This document shows, one piece after another, positions 52,103-62,005 of a stretch of 64,000 nucleotides of DNA (positions are counted from its first letter, which is position 1; every line of letters begins with the position of its first letter). Under the pieces are notes generated by a model. The model worked only from the letters and a program-made list of their open reading frames with translations, was not told the DNA's origin and made no database searches. Source of the stretch: Chryseobacterium jejuense (lineage in GTDB: Bacteria; Bacteroidota; Bacteroidia; Flavobacteriales; Weeksellaceae); the NCBI RefSeq assembly GCF_900100075.1, contig NZ_FNEG01000003.1, positions 523,978-587,977 of the forward strand, written 5' to 3'. The position numbers were made by a program, and so were the translations under genes.

Positions 52103-54520
52103 TTAAAATTTATAGCTGTATCCGAGTCTTACCACCTGAGTTTCGTAATAATCATTGCTAGTATAAGAGAATCCCATTCCCTGAATATTTTTCTTAATAA
52201 CCATAGTGTTAAGCAGATCCGAGGCATTTAAAAACAGTTCACCTTTCCCTTTTTGAATGGCTTTTTTCAATCCTATATCCATAGAAAACCTGGATTGTAT
52301 TTTTCCTTGAGGAATAACATCCGGTGCCAGATAGACGGCTGTAAGCTGTGCATCAAATCCCTTGGCAAAATGAAAAATATTATTCCATTTGATATTTCCT
52401 GAAACAGCGGTTTGTTTATCCGCTGAGAATACATTGGCAACAGGGTAAAGATTTTGCACTGAAAATGCATCGATCTGATTGCGATATAGATTCCCATTCA
52501 CATTAAAGGAGTATACATCCGAAATTTTTTGATTCCAAATAGTTTCCAATCCCGTATTATAGCTTCTTCCCGCATTCTGAAATATGGCATAAATAAGATT
52601 ACTTCCCGGAACAATACTGGAAATTCTTGTAATCGTTCCATTGGCAAAACGATGATATAAGGCAGAATACAGATAGCCGTTGTCCCAATTATATTTATAT
52701 CCAAGTTCAATAGAATTGGTAAATTGAGGTCTTAATGCCGGATTTCCTACCTTGATGATTTCTGCATCATCATATTTAGGGAAAATTCGGATATCTACTT
52801 CATTGGGACGGTCTACCCTTCTGTTATAAAAGATGGAAAACTTATTACGGTCATTAAGTTTATAAGCTAATCTGAAATTAGGAAATGGCTGTGTATAATT
52901 ATATCCGTCACTTTTGTAGGTAGGATGATTGGGGTTTACATCATATTCAATTCTTACATATTCCAGCCTTAACCCAAGTTCTGCTTCCCATTTTTCAGTT
53001 TCAAGGACATAATTTCCATAGACAGCAGGAATGAATTCCTTATAATCTGCCTTTCCACCGGCAGCAGCATCCAATACTGAATTTGCACCCGGAATAAAAT
53101 TCATATTGGTTGGGATACTTCTGCTTCTAAGCTTGATTCCTGTTTCTAATCTACCGTATTTAAGTGGTTTTATATAATCGACATTGAAGTCATACACCTG
53201 TTCATCAGACAATAATTTAAAGGCATCAGTTCCTGTGGTGGCAGGGAGATAATTATCATAGAAATATTTTTCATCCTCTCTATGGAAAGTATAGTTGAAT
53301 CCTACATTTAACAAATGCCCGGCTTCTTTAAATTTATGCTGATAGGAAGCAGTTCCCATTATGGTGGTTTTCAACTCATCCTCAAGGAATTGCCATAAAC
53401 GAAGACGTTGAGATAAATCTCCATTAAAGAAAGGCTGATCGCCACGGTCAATAATTTTCTCACTGCCATACATTCCGGAGATCGTTAAAGTATTCTGGGC
53501 ATCAATATTCCAGTCCATTCCGGCTTTTGTGGTGAAGAAATTGGTGTTTCTGTTTCTCTTCAGCTGTGAATTGATGATGGTTCCGTCATCATAAGTACGG
53601 GTGACAAATTCGTTCTTATTAAGCGTTTCAGTATATAAGTTATCCGCCTGTAGAAATAAATTGACCTTGTTTTTTCTATAATTAACAGATAACGAAGGAT
53701 TAATCTTTGGAGTGAGTGTATACTGAGGTCGAATGGTTGGAAGATTATCCTTTCTTACCCAAAGAGATCCCAATCCCGTTGTGAATCCTACTTTACCATT
53801 CCATCCGTTCTGCTTATTCTTTTTCATGATGATATTGATGATTCCGGCATTTCCATTGGCATCATACTTCGACGAAGGATTGTTGATGATTTCAATTTTA
53901 TCAATGGCTGAAGAGGGAATATTATCTAACCCTGTCTGACTCCCAAATCCTGTGAGCGCTGTTTGTTTCCCATCAATAAGAACCGTTACTTTATCATTTC
54001 CCCTAAGCTGTACCTTACCATCCTGTACGGTTATTCCAGGAAGATTCTGCATACTTTGTAATACTGATCCTCCACTTTGGCTGATGTTATCTGCTACGGA
54101 ATAGGTCTTTTTATCAAGCTGGTTATTGATTTCATTTTTTTTGGATCCGGAGACAATTACTTCTTCAATCTTGGTCTCCTGTTCTTTTTTTCTTTCCAGT
54201 TCAATAAGAGGAATTTCCAAAAACTCGGAAAGACTTCCTATAAATACCGGAAGAGTCTGTTTGTTATAGCCTGTGATGGACGTTTCCATAAGATAATGAT
54301 CCGGTTTAATTCCTGTGATAGAAAATCTCCCTTCCTCATTGGTAATGGTTCCGGCAACAAATGCACTGTCTTTTTCCTTTTTTAAGATGATGCTGGCATA
54401 GGGTAATGCAGCTTTATCGTTATTGGTTACTTTTCCAGAAACAGTCACCGAAGTAGTTTGTGCTGTAATCATGGTAGAAATGGCAAACGTCGGAAAAAGT
54501 AAAAGTCTCGTTTTATTCAT
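52103..54520 (-). CDS. TonB-dependent receptor with carboxypeptidase-like N-terminal domain (outer-membrane beta-barrel family)
   Basis: An 805-residue outer-membrane receptor. Signal peptide ending MITAQTT, a regulatory beta-sandwich at ~22-110 (VSGKVTNNDKAALPYASIIL), a plug around 125-230 (NLPGITVQDGKVQLRGNDKV) and a barrel ending VVRLGYSYKF. This is the short OMP_b-brl_2-like receptor type, often co-encoded with signalling or metal-responsive genes. It lies between the four-fold-repeat membrane protein and PAP2 with spacers of 46 and 35 bp, so the three are probably co-transcribed. Ligand unknown. Confidence 0.9.
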   Translation of the reverse strand: MNKTRLLLFPTFAISTMITAQTTSVTVSGKVTNNDKAALPYASIILKKEKDSAFVAGTITNEEGRFSITGIKPDHYLMETSITGYNKQTLPVFIGSLSEFLEIPLIELERKKEQETKIEEVIVSGSKKNEINNQLDKKTYSVADNISQSGGSVLQSMQNLPGITVQDGKVQLRGNDKVTVLIDGKQTALTGFGSQTGLDNIPSSAIDKIEIINNPSSKYDANGNAGIINIIMKKNKQNGWNGKVGFTTGLGSLWVRKDNLPTIRPQYTLTPKINPSLSVNYRKNKVNLFLQADNLYTETLNKNEFVTRTYDDGTIINSQLKRNRNTNFFTTKAGMDWNIDAQNTLTISGMYGSEKIIDRGDQPFFNGDLSQRLRLWQFLEDELKTTIMGTASYQHKFKEAGHLLNVGFNYTFHREDEKYFYDNYLPATTGTDAFKLLSDEQVYDFNVDYIKPLKYGRLETGIKLRSRSIPTNMNFIPGANSVLDAAAGGKADYKEFIPAVYGNYVLETEKWEAELGLRLEYVRIEYDVNPNHPTYKSDGYNYTQPFPNFRLAYKLNDRNKFSIFYNRRVDRPNEVDIRIFPKYDDAEIIKVGNPALRPQFTNSIELGYKYNWDNGYLYSALYHRFANGTITRISSIVPGSNLIYAIFQNAGRSYNTGLETIWNQKISDVYSFNVNGNLYRNQIDAFSVQNLYPVANVFSADKQTAVSGNIKWNNIFHFAKGFDAQLTAVYLAPDVIPQGKIQSRFSMDIGLKKAIQKGKGELFLNASDLLNTMVIKKNIQGMGFSYTSNDYYETQVVRLGYSYKF

Positions 54521-54566
54521 AATATAATCTTTACTATCTTTTAAAATGTTTTCAAACTAAAAATGG

Positions 54567-55310
54567 TCAGGACAGTTCTTTATGATGTCTTTTCTGTGAA
54601 ATAATAACCATGAAGACCATTAAGGCCAGAGATACGAGAGAAGCGTTGATTGTTCCCAGATCAAGACCACCCTTTGCAAGAGGCTTGGTTAAAAGATCCC
54701 CGAACGTAGCTCCAAACGGTCTGGTAAATACAAATGCAATCCAGAACAATACAACATGATTGATCTTTGTAAAATAATGAAGCATAACCACCACAAGAAT
54801 AATAAGTCCGGTAATGAGAGCTCCGGTCATATATCCTAATCCCAGATTATCACTCAGAAAATCCCCAAAGGCAGTCCCTAAGCTGTTGGAAAATAAAATC
54901 GCAGTCCAATAATAGAATTCTTTATTTCGCTCCATGATTGGGTAAACCTCAAGGTTACCATACTTTTTGTACCATAGAAATAAGGATGTCAAAAGTCCGA
55001 AAAGAAGAATCAGACTCCCTATTAAATATCCTGCTTTCAATGTTCTGTCTATAAAGTCAGAGATCTCCGTACCAAGAGTTGTGGTCCCGATAATAACCAT
55101 CCAATAGACGGCTGGAATGTATTTTTTAACGCCAAGCTGTATGGATAATATAAGGATGAAAAAGAATAAGGTAATGAGAATACCTTTGGTATAGCCCAAA
55201 TTCAGGGTCATAGAAATAAAATCCCCTAAGGTTTCTCCTAATGTAGTGGCTACAATTTTCATGAGCCAGAAAAGTACAGTGACTGCTGCTACTTTGTTTG
55301 CCGTTCTCAT
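54567..55310 (-). CDS. COG4705-like membrane protein with four internal repeats
   Basis: A 247-residue protein of eight predicted membrane helices built from four copies of a unit containing TxLGxxxGDF followed by a helix hairpin. The copies are TTLGETLGDFIS, TTLGTEISDFID, NSLGTAFGDFLS and RPFGATFGDLLT, each followed by a GY/GGxxxGxLI element. I recognise the pattern as that of the uncharacterised membrane-anchored family COG4705. The polar residues (Thr, Glu, Asp) repeated in helices suggest an ion or substrate path. It heads the unit of TonB receptor and PAP2 genes downstream of the two-component genes. Confidence 0.8.
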   Translation of the reverse strand: MRTANKVAAVTVLFWLMKIVATTLGETLGDFISMTLNLGYTKGILITLFFFILILSIQLGVKKYIPAVYWMVIIGTTTLGTEISDFIDRTLKAGYLIGSLILLFGLLTSLFLWYKKYGNLEVYPIMERNKEFYYWTAILFSNSLGTAFGDFLSDNLGLGYMTGALITGLIILVVVMLHYFTKINHVVLFWIAFVFTRPFGATFGDLLTKPLAKGGLDLGTINASLVSLALMVFMVIISQKRHHKELS

Positions 55311-55388
55311 TTTATTTATTTTTTTATTGGGTTAAAATACTCGAAGGGTAAGTGGTAATGTTTCGATATAAAGCCACCTTATTTTTTT

Positions 55389-55428
55389 GCCACGAATGCA
55401 CGAATGATTTTATTAGTGCATTCGTGGC
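55389..55428. repeat. Palindromic dispersed repeat (GCCACGAATGCAC)
   Basis: GCCACGAATGCAC (55389-55401) and GTGCATTCGTGGC (55416-55428) form a perfect 13 bp inverted repeat, followed by ATTAATCTGCGTAATCAGCA. The same words recur at 62270-62700. Confidence 0.8.
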
Positions 55429-55516
55429 GATTAATCTGCGTAATCAGCATAATCTGCGAGAAAATATTTATCGAAGATAAAATCCTTGAGCCTTAGCGTT
55501 TTCCAATCTTACATTA

Positions 55517-56551
55517 TTAAGCTTTAAATTTGGTAAGCACATTGTCTTTATAACAATAAAACTCATGAGATGTCTTTTTTCCTAAAACATATACTTTTTC
55601 AATACGAACTTCATCGTAATGTTCCATGAGGGTATGGTACTTTTCTTTCAGATGTCCGGATAGTTCTTCGGGCTGCATACTCTTTTCTATTTCTATTCCT
55701 TCTTTAGCTTTGTATTCCAATACCATACGAGTGTCTCTCCAAAGCATGGTATATACCTTTTTATGAGCTGTACATGAAGAGTTGATGACAATCTGATCCT
55801 GCTGAATGATTTTTCCTGAAGTACTTGTCATTAAAGTGATTCCGGAAATAACCATAGCGCCATACCCTATCTTTTTAAACAGGTTTTCACTTAGATGCGG
55901 CAGAATATATTTCACGGTGTAAGAAGAGACTATAGCCGCTGCTGCAATGGCAATTCCCAGCCAAAGAGCAGTGTTGGAATATAGTCCTAACGAAATATAA
56001 ATGATAAGCTTAATAAGATGAAGAAATACCTCATTGGCAGCACGGGTTGCTACAATTTCTTCTTTTTTAAGTCCGAATTTCAGATAGAAACGGTTAAAAA
56101 GAAGACCTACAGCACCGGTAATTCCTGAAATAAAACCGGCAGAAAATCCGATAAGTGCCAATGCTGATTTTGGATATTCTTTTTCCTTTTCTTCAGGCTT
56201 ATTTTTGGAAGTAAAAAGCTGCGGAAGGTTGGCTATCAGAAAGAAAGCGACCATCAATTGCAGATAATTTGGATTAACATATTTAATCAGATAAGCACCC
56301 AACAATACAGCAGGAATCGAAAACGGTACAAACCATAAGAAGATTTTCCAGTTGATATGCTGTTTGAATACTGCAATACGAGAGGCTGAACTTGTAAAGG
56401 TTCCGATCGTTAAAGAAAACGGAACCAATGATGTAGGAAGCAAAAGATTCAGGATCGGAATCAAAATAAGACTTGCACCGCCTCCACAAATAGCGCTGAT
56501 CCAGAATGCAAGGATGGTTCCTGCGAATAAAAGGGCAATTTTTAAAATCAT
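55517..56551 (-). CDS. TSUP (TauE/SafE) family transporter with C-terminal extension
   Basis: A 344-residue inner-membrane protein. Residues ~1-255 form the TSUP permease with about eight helices and both glycine-rich repeats (ISAICGGGASLILIP; SAGFISGITGAVGLLFNRFY). The last ~85 residues are soluble, hydrophilic and rich in Lys/Glu (KAKEGIEIEKSMQPEELSG; YDEVRIEKVYVLGKKTSHEF), not part of the usual family. Transported anion unknown. It lies 101 bp downstream of the sensor kinase gene on the same strand. Confidence 0.82.
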   Translation of the reverse strand: MILKIALLFAGTILAFWISAICGGGASLILIPILNLLLPTSLVPFSLTIGTFTSSASRIAVFKQHINWKIFLWFVPFSIPAVLLGAYLIKYVNPNYLQLMVAFFLIANLPQLFTSKNKPEEKEKEYPKSALALIGFSAGFISGITGAVGLLFNRFYLKFGLKKEEIVATRAANEVFLHLIKLIIYISLGLYSNTALWLGIAIAAAAIVSSYTVKYILPHLSENLFKKIGYGAMVISGITLMTSTSGKIIQQDQIVINSSCTAHKKVYTMLWRDTRMVLEYKAKEGIEIEKSMQPEELSGHLKEKYHTLMEHYDEVRIEKVYVLGKKTSHEFYCYKDNVLTKFKA

Positions 56552-56652
56552 TTCTAAATAAATTTACTCTTCAGTACTTAATATTTTCAGTACAAAGATG
56601 CCATCCGATTTAGAATTAATTTCGAATTTTCAGATTCTAGATGTTAAGAAAA

Positions 56653-57939
56653 CTATAATCTTACTGAAAAAATATGATGCCCTTTTTCAAACTGATAGCT
56701 GACTGTCCAGTGATGAAATTTGCAAATTTCCTGTATGATGGATAATCCTAGTCCGCTTCCATTACTATCTGCAGATAGCTTTGAAAATCTTTTAAATAAT
56801 AATTCTCCATCCAGCTGTTGAGTTCCGGAATTGGAGATTTCAAAAACAGAATCAGATAATTGTATGGAAATAGAACCTTCAGGAGATGTGTGGCGGATTG
56901 CATTGATGATAAGATTATTAATCATGATTTCCGTAAGGCTGCTGTTGCCGTTTACCTTAATATCAGACATGATACTTTTCTCAACTGTAATATTCTTCTG
57001 CTCAAAATGTTCCTCAAGAATATCAATACTTTGATGAAGCATCTGATCGAAAGAAATGGTCTCCGAATTATCAAACTGATGATTATCTATTTTAGCAAGC
57101 AATAAGAGGTTTTTATTGATTCTGGAACTTCTGGTGAGTGCTTTATTGATATCTTCGGCAATTCGATACTGCCTTTCAGTAAGATTTTGATCCTGTAATA
57201 AAAGGTCCAGCTTATTTTTGATAATGGCTAATGGTGTCTGTAATTCATGGGAAGCATTCTCCGTAAATTCCTTTTGGGTTTTATAAACGGATATATTACG
57301 ATCGATCAGTTTGCTGAGTGACTGATTGAGTTCTTCAAACTCTGAAATATCGGATGGTGGGAAAACAATTTTGTTTTGACTGTTCAAATTGAAGGTTTTC
57401 AATTGATCTAAGGTATCCCGGAAGGGTTTCCAGATCGATTTAGAAAGTCTTCTGTTTAAGTATAAAAGCCCAATAACAATCATGATGAAGAAAAATGTTG
57501 TAATCATTGCAATGACTGCGATGGTTTCGTGAGATTCTTCAATATTGGTTTGTATCGTAAAAAGATAAGGCTTATCCTGAATGTAAATTACTTTTTCAAG
57601 GGCTCTGTAACGTTCTTTTTTTTGCTCAGAGATAAATGGAAGATGCTTTTCCGTAGTGTACATCCTATCTCCTTTGATATGATCTGCCGAAATTTTTTCA
57701 ATGCTGGTTTCAGGCTGGATGTGATTCCAGAGTTCAAGACTTTTTTCCAGTTCTGCATCAGAAAGCTTTAACTGGTTGAATTCATAAGCCGTTTTCTCTA
57801 CAACAATTTGATTATGCTCATCCAATTCGCTTTGCCAAATGGTATCCACTACAAAATAATAGACGGGAATGCTTACTGCAAGGACAATAAGTACGTAGAT
57901 GATAAAAGGCTTGGTGGTTTTGCTTAAAAGAGGCTTCAA
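56653..57939 (-). CDS. Sensor histidine kinase (EnvZ/QseC type)
   Basis: A 428-residue membrane kinase: N-terminal membrane helix, ~100-residue periplasmic domain, second helix near 140-165, HAMP-like linker, then HisKA with the phosphoacceptor in NASHELQTPLAIIKNKLDLL. The HATPase_c domain shows MINNLIINAIRHTSPEGSIS (N box) and GSGLGLSIIQEIC. It forms a pair with the OmpR-type regulator encoded 233 bp upstream. Context suggests control of the envelope genes downstream (TSUP, COG4705-like, TonB receptor, PAP2). Confidence 0.92.
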   Translation of the reverse strand: MKPLLSKTTKPFIIYVLIVLAVSIPVYYFVVDTIWQSELDEHNQIVVEKTAYEFNQLKLSDAELEKSLELWNHIQPETSIEKISADHIKGDRMYTTEKHLPFISEQKKERYRALEKVIYIQDKPYLFTIQTNIEESHETIAVIAMITTFFFIMIVIGLLYLNRRLSKSIWKPFRDTLDQLKTFNLNSQNKIVFPPSDISEFEELNQSLSKLIDRNISVYKTQKEFTENASHELQTPLAIIKNKLDLLLQDQNLTERQYRIAEDINKALTRSSRINKNLLLLAKIDNHQFDNSETISFDQMLHQSIDILEEHFEQKNITVEKSIMSDIKVNGNSSLTEIMINNLIINAIRHTSPEGSISIQLSDSVFEISNSGTQQLDGELLFKRFSKLSADSNGSGLGLSIIQEICKFHHWTVSYQFEKGHHIFSVRL

Positions 57940-58082
57940 ATTAATGGTTGTTTGGTTTAACGTTCAATGTTTAAAGTTAGTGCACTTTGAGATGGAGGTT
58001 GTCTTTATTCTTTGCAATTTAGTATTTATCTGGATGTCATATTTTAGGTTTGAATAATAAAATGAGAAATTTCCTCTAATTT

Positions 58083-58150
58083 TTGTCATTCCGAGCGAAG
58101 CAAAGAATCTGTTCCTATTGAGGAACTACCTCTAAAACCCGAACCCCGGA
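58083..58150. repeat. Intergenic repeat between regulator and kinase genes
   Basis: Contains TTGTCATTCCGAGCGAAGCA and the small stem GTTCC-TATTGA-GGAAC, then the pyrimidine/purine stretch ACCCGAACCCCGGACCTCG. I recall very similar words as dispersed intergenic repeats in other flavobacteria. No gene is seen here. Confidence 0.55.
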
Positions 58151-58172
58151 CCTCGTAACTCGCATCCCTAAT

Positions 58173-58847
58173 CTAAGCTTCCCACTTATACCCTGTTCCA
58201 TAGACTGTTTTAAGATAATGTTCACAGCCCGCATCATACAGTTTCTTTTTAAGGTTTTTAACATGGGCATACACAAAATCATGATTGTCAAGCATATCTG
58301 CAAAATCTCCGGAAAGGTGTTCTGCCAGTGTGCTTTTAGAAATGACTTTGTTTTTGTTTCCAATAAAGTAAATCAGTAGATCAAATTCTTTCTTGGTGAG
58401 GAAAATAGATTCGTTATTTACAGCAACAGTTTTCGCCAGAAGATCAATCTGAAGCTCATTTTGTTTTACCACATTGGAACTGCTGAACTGTTTTCTGCGG
58501 ATAATAGAATACACCCTTGCCATAAGTTCAGAAAGGTGAAAAGGTTTGGTAAGATAATCATCAGCTCCCAGTTTCAGACCTTCAATCTTATCATCCAGGG
58601 CATTTTTAGCCGAAATGATAATGACACCATCCTGTTTGTTCTGTTTTTTTAGTTCCTCCAGAATCTTAAGACCATTTCCATCCGGAAGCATAATATCTAA
58701 TAAAATGCAGTCGTATTCGAACGTCTCTATTTTATTCATGGCTTCACTGAAAGTGGCAGCATTTTCACACAGGTAATTTTCCTCAGATAAATATTCGGAA
58801 ATACTTTTGGCAAGCTCTGATTCGTCTTCAACAATTAGAATTTTCAT
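58173..58847 (-). CDS. OmpR family response regulator
   Basis: A 224-residue regulator. The receiver domain has the acidic cluster ILIVEDESELAKS, phosphoacceptor Asp in CILLDIMLPDGNGL, and Lys in DDYLTKPFHLSEL. The C-terminal winged helix (LTKKEFDLLIYFIGNKNKVI, VYAHVKNLKKKLYDAG, KTVYGTGYKWEA) is of the OmpR/PhoB class. It is paired with the kinase downstream on the same strand. Confidence 0.95.
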   Translation of the reverse strand: MKILIVEDESELAKSISEYLSEENYLCENAATFSEAMNKIETFEYDCILLDIMLPDGNGLKILEELKKQNKQDGVIIISAKNALDDKIEGLKLGADDYLTKPFHLSELMARVYSIIRRKQFSSSNVVKQNELQIDLLAKTVAVNNESIFLTKKEFDLLIYFIGNKNKVISKSTLAEHLSGDFADMLDNHDFVYAHVKNLKKKLYDAGCEHYLKTVYGTGYKWEA

Positions 58848-59072
58848 GCGATAAATCTATTATTAAATTTTGAAGAAATTTTGAACGTTTAAAAAAAACA
58901 TAAATATTTAGTGGTCATAATTGATGATTATAGTCTGGTATTTAAGTACATTAAAGATAAAGAATATTGCTATTACTTTTTTAAAAAGGGTCTTTTGGGG
59001 CGTTTTTTATCAGATATTTCATAAATTTACGCTGCTGTTTCAAATTGAGACCTGCATTAAAATTCTTCTCAG

Positions 59073-60920
59073 GTGAAAATTCACAACAAAAAAAAGTACC
59101 TAAGCTTTCTAAAATTTAAAAGAGATTTCCAGAAATACGGACTGGAAAAAGCACGCAGTTATGAGCTTATTCTGCATTGGCTGAACAATAGACTCAGCCG
59201 GAATCAGTTTCTTGTGCTTTCCGGAATCCTTGTAGGTTGTACGGCAGGATTAGCTGGGGTAATCCTAAAAACGCTGGTACATAATATCCATTATTTCATT
59301 ACCAATAAAGTTCACTTCGAATATCAGATCCTATTCTATATTGTCTTTCCATTTTTAGGAATTGTCCTGACTACGTTGATTGTATTAACGCTGTTTAAAG
59401 GACAGGACAGAAAAGGGATTGGTGCCATTCTCTACGAAATTGCTCAAAACTCTAGTATTGTGGCTTCTGTTAAAATGTATTCTCAGGTGATCCAGAGTGC
59501 GGTTACCGTTGGATTGGGAGGGTCTGCAGGATTAGAAAGTCCTATTGCCGTTACCGGAGCAGCCATAGGATCTAATTTTGCACAAACATACAGGCTTAAT
59601 TATAAGGAACGTACATTATTATTGGCTGCAGGAGCTACTGCCGGAATTGCATCGGCTTTCAATGCTCCTATTGCCGGAATTATGTTTGCTTTTGAAATTC
59701 TGTTAACCGGAGTGGTTTTTACAGATTTTATTCCATTGGTAGTAGCAGCCGTTTGCGGAAGTTTGTTGTCCAGAATATTGCTTCAGGAAGATGTTCTTTT
59801 CAGGTTTTATACCAGAGAAGCTTTTAACTATAAAAATGTACCTTATTACCTTATTTTAGGAGTCGTAACAGGATTATATGCCAGATATTTTGTTATTATT
59901 TCTCAAAAAGTAGAGCATTTTATAAAAGGACTTCAGCTTTCAAAAATGCGTAAAGCAATGTTTGGAGGAGCGGTACTTTCTTTACTTTGTGTTCTTTTTC
60001 CTCCTTTATTCGGAGAGGGATATGAGACGGTAAAAGCTTTCACCAACGGGAACACCCATTCAATTATTGAAAACAGTTTTTTCAGGTATTTTGAAATTGG
60101 AGACTGGACGATTATTATATTTTTAGTTCTTGTCTTATTATTAAAAGCTTTTGCTACTTCATTTACCATATTCAGTGGTGGAAATGGGGGGAATTTTGCT
60201 CCTTCCCTGTTTGCAGGTGGAACTGTAGGATACTTATTTGCCTTGGTTTGCCAGCATATCGGGTTTACAGATGTTCCGGTAACAAATCTCGTACTGGTAG
60301 GAATGGCTGGAGCGATGAGTGGCGTTATGTATGCTCCACTAACGGCTATATTCCTGATTGCAGAATCAAGTTTTGGATATGATTTGTTTATTCCGCTGAT
60401 GATTGTTTCCATTATGTCTTATCTTATTGCCAAATGGTTCTCCCCGATTTCTCCGGAATTAAAGTCTCTTGCAGATGAGGGGAAAATATTCACCAACAAA
60501 CATGATAAAAACCTTCTTTTTGCTTTAAGAACGGATGATTTTATTGATAAATATTCACAGACGATTCAGGAGAATGCTTCTATTACAGATCTTTTCGAAT
60601 TGGTAAAAAACGGAGATAAGAACATTTTTGCAGTAGTGGATGATTCCAGAATATTAAAGGGAGTTTTAACGCTTGATGATATAAGACCTTATCTTTTTAA
60701 CAAGGAAATTGACCCGCTGCAAACGGTAGGTCAGATTATGAAAGCGCCACCAGCGGTACTTCATCCGGAAAATAAACCATTGGATATCCTTCAAACTTTT
60801 GATGATACCGGCATGTGGCATCTTCCTGTTGTGAACGGAAATAATGGTTTTATTGGATTTATTTCTAAGTCTTCTATCCTGATGAGTTATAGACAGTTGT
60901 TGAAGGATTATTCGGATTAA
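59073..60920 (+). CDS. ClC family chloride channel/transporter with CBS domains
   Basis: A 615-residue membrane protein: ClC core (~50-455) followed by two C-terminal CBS domains (~490-610). Selectivity motifs are present: GLGGSAGLESPI, with the gating Glu155 retained although the usual GREGP is changed to GLESP, and GGNGGNFAPSLFAGG. The start codon is GTG at 59073; no ATG exists before the first conserved region. The CBS pair (NIFAVVDDSRILKGVLTLDD; TGMWHLPVVNGNNGFIGF) may bind adenine nucleotides. It stands alone and ends in a terminator. Whether it is a channel or an H+/Cl- exchanger is not settled by sequence. Confidence 0.92.
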   Translation: MKIHNKKKYLSFLKFKRDFQKYGLEKARSYELILHWLNNRLSRNQFLVLSGILVGCTAGLAGVILKTLVHNIHYFITNKVHFEYQILFYIVFPFLGIVLTTLIVLTLFKGQDRKGIGAILYEIAQNSSIVASVKMYSQVIQSAVTVGLGGSAGLESPIAVTGAAIGSNFAQTYRLNYKERTLLLAAGATAGIASAFNAPIAGIMFAFEILLTGVVFTDFIPLVVAAVCGSLLSRILLQEDVLFRFYTREAFNYKNVPYYLILGVVTGLYARYFVIISQKVEHFIKGLQLSKMRKAMFGGAVLSLLCVLFPPLFGEGYETVKAFTNGNTHSIIENSFFRYFEIGDWTIIIFLVLVLLLKAFATSFTIFSGGNGGNFAPSLFAGGTVGYLFALVCQHIGFTDVPVTNLVLVGMAGAMSGVMYAPLTAIFLIAESSFGYDLFIPLMIVSIMSYLIAKWFSPISPELKSLADEGKIFTNKHDKNLLFALRTDDFIDKYSQTIQENASITDLFELVKNGDKNIFAVVDDSRILKGVLTLDDIRPYLFNKEIDPLQTVGQIMKAPPAVLHPENKPLDILQTFDDTGMWHLPVVNGNNGFIGFISKSSILMSYRQLLKDYSD

Positions 60921-61001
60921 TATAATAAATTGAAATTCTACGGAATCTAAACAAACTTAAACGACTTTATTACGTTTTGCTCAAGCGAAATTTGAGATAA
61001 A

Positions 61002-61038
61002 AATAAATCCGTTCAGTCTAGTGCTGAACGGATTTATT
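61002..61038. terminator. Bidirectional terminator
   Basis: AATAAATCCGTTCAG (61002-61016) pairs with CTGAACGGATTTATT (61024-61038), a perfect 15 bp stem between the convergent ClC and aldo/keto reductase genes. Confidence 0.88.
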
Positions 61039-61060
61039 AATCTAATAATGAGGTTTGAAA

Positions 61061-62005
61061 TTAGTGATTTACTGTATTAAGTAAATCAATATCTTCCTGA
61101 TCTAGAATAAGTTTTGGTGCATTGAACAATGTTTCAAGCTGTGAAGAACTCGTTGCACTCACGATTGGAGCAGTAACCAACGGATTGGATAATAACCAAG
61201 CTAAAGCAACTGTTCCCTGATTGCTATGGTGTTTTTCACTTACCTGATCCAAAGCTTTTAAAACTTCCAGACCTTTCGGGTTTAAATATTTTCTAACGCC
61301 TTCTCCTCTTGCACTTTTAGCCAAATCTGCTTCATCACGGTATTTTCCGGTTAAGAACCCTGCTGCCAGAGACCAATATGGAAATACACTCAGATCAAAC
61401 TGTTCTACCAAAGGAGCATAGTTTTTTTCAAAACCTTCTCTTTCCAATAAATTATAATGTGGTTGTAAGGCAACATATTTAGGCAGATTATTCTTTTCAG
61501 AAGCTTCAAAAGATGCCTTTATACGTTCAGGAGAAAGATTGGATGCTGCAATATAACGTACTTTCCCGGCTTTAATAATTTCATCATACGCTGATAACGT
61601 TTCTTCTACAGGAGTTGTATGATCGTCAAAATGAGTATAATAAAGATCGATATGATCGGTCTGAAGTCTTTGAAGGGATTCATCCACTGATTTCAGAATA
61701 TGTTTTTTACTGATATCATAGCCATGTTCTTTTGTTTCAGAACCTACTTTGGTTGCCAGAACAATATCTTGGCGGTTATTGCGGCTTTTCATCCACTTTC
61801 CGATGATCTCTTCAGACTGTCCACCTTTTCCGTTCACCCACCATGAATAGGTGTCTGCCGTATCTATAAAATTGAATCCTGCTTCTGTAAACTGATCCAG
61901 TATATCAAATGACTGTTTTTCATCCAGCGTCCATCCAAAAACATTTCCTCCGAAATTAATAGGAGCCACTTCCAAATCAGTGTTCTTGATCTTTCTTTTT
62001 TTCAT
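61061..62005 (-). CDS. Aldo/keto reductase
   Basis: A 314-residue NADPH-dependent oxidoreductase of the TIM-barrel AKR family. The tetrad motif positions are recognisable: Asp and Tyr in FIDTADTYSWW, Lys in VLATKVGSE and His in YYTHFDDHTTP. The cofactor-binding C-terminus has SATSSSQLETLFNAPKL. Substrate unknown; a general detoxifying reductase is likely. It is convergent with the ClC gene, and the upstream 696 bp are the repeat-rich gap. Confidence 0.92.
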   Translation of the reverse strand: MKKRKIKNTDLEVAPINFGGNVFGWTLDEKQSFDILDQFTEAGFNFIDTADTYSWWVNGKGGQSEEIIGKWMKSRNNRQDIVLATKVGSETKEHGYDISKKHILKSVDESLQRLQTDHIDLYYTHFDDHTTPVEETLSAYDEIIKAGKVRYIAASNLSPERIKASFEASEKNNLPKYVALQPHYNLLEREGFEKNYAPLVEQFDLSVFPYWSLAAGFLTGKYRDEADLAKSARGEGVRKYLNPKGLEVLKALDQVSEKHHSNQGTVALAWLLSNPLVTAPIVSATSSSQLETLFNAPKLILDQEDIDLLNTVNH

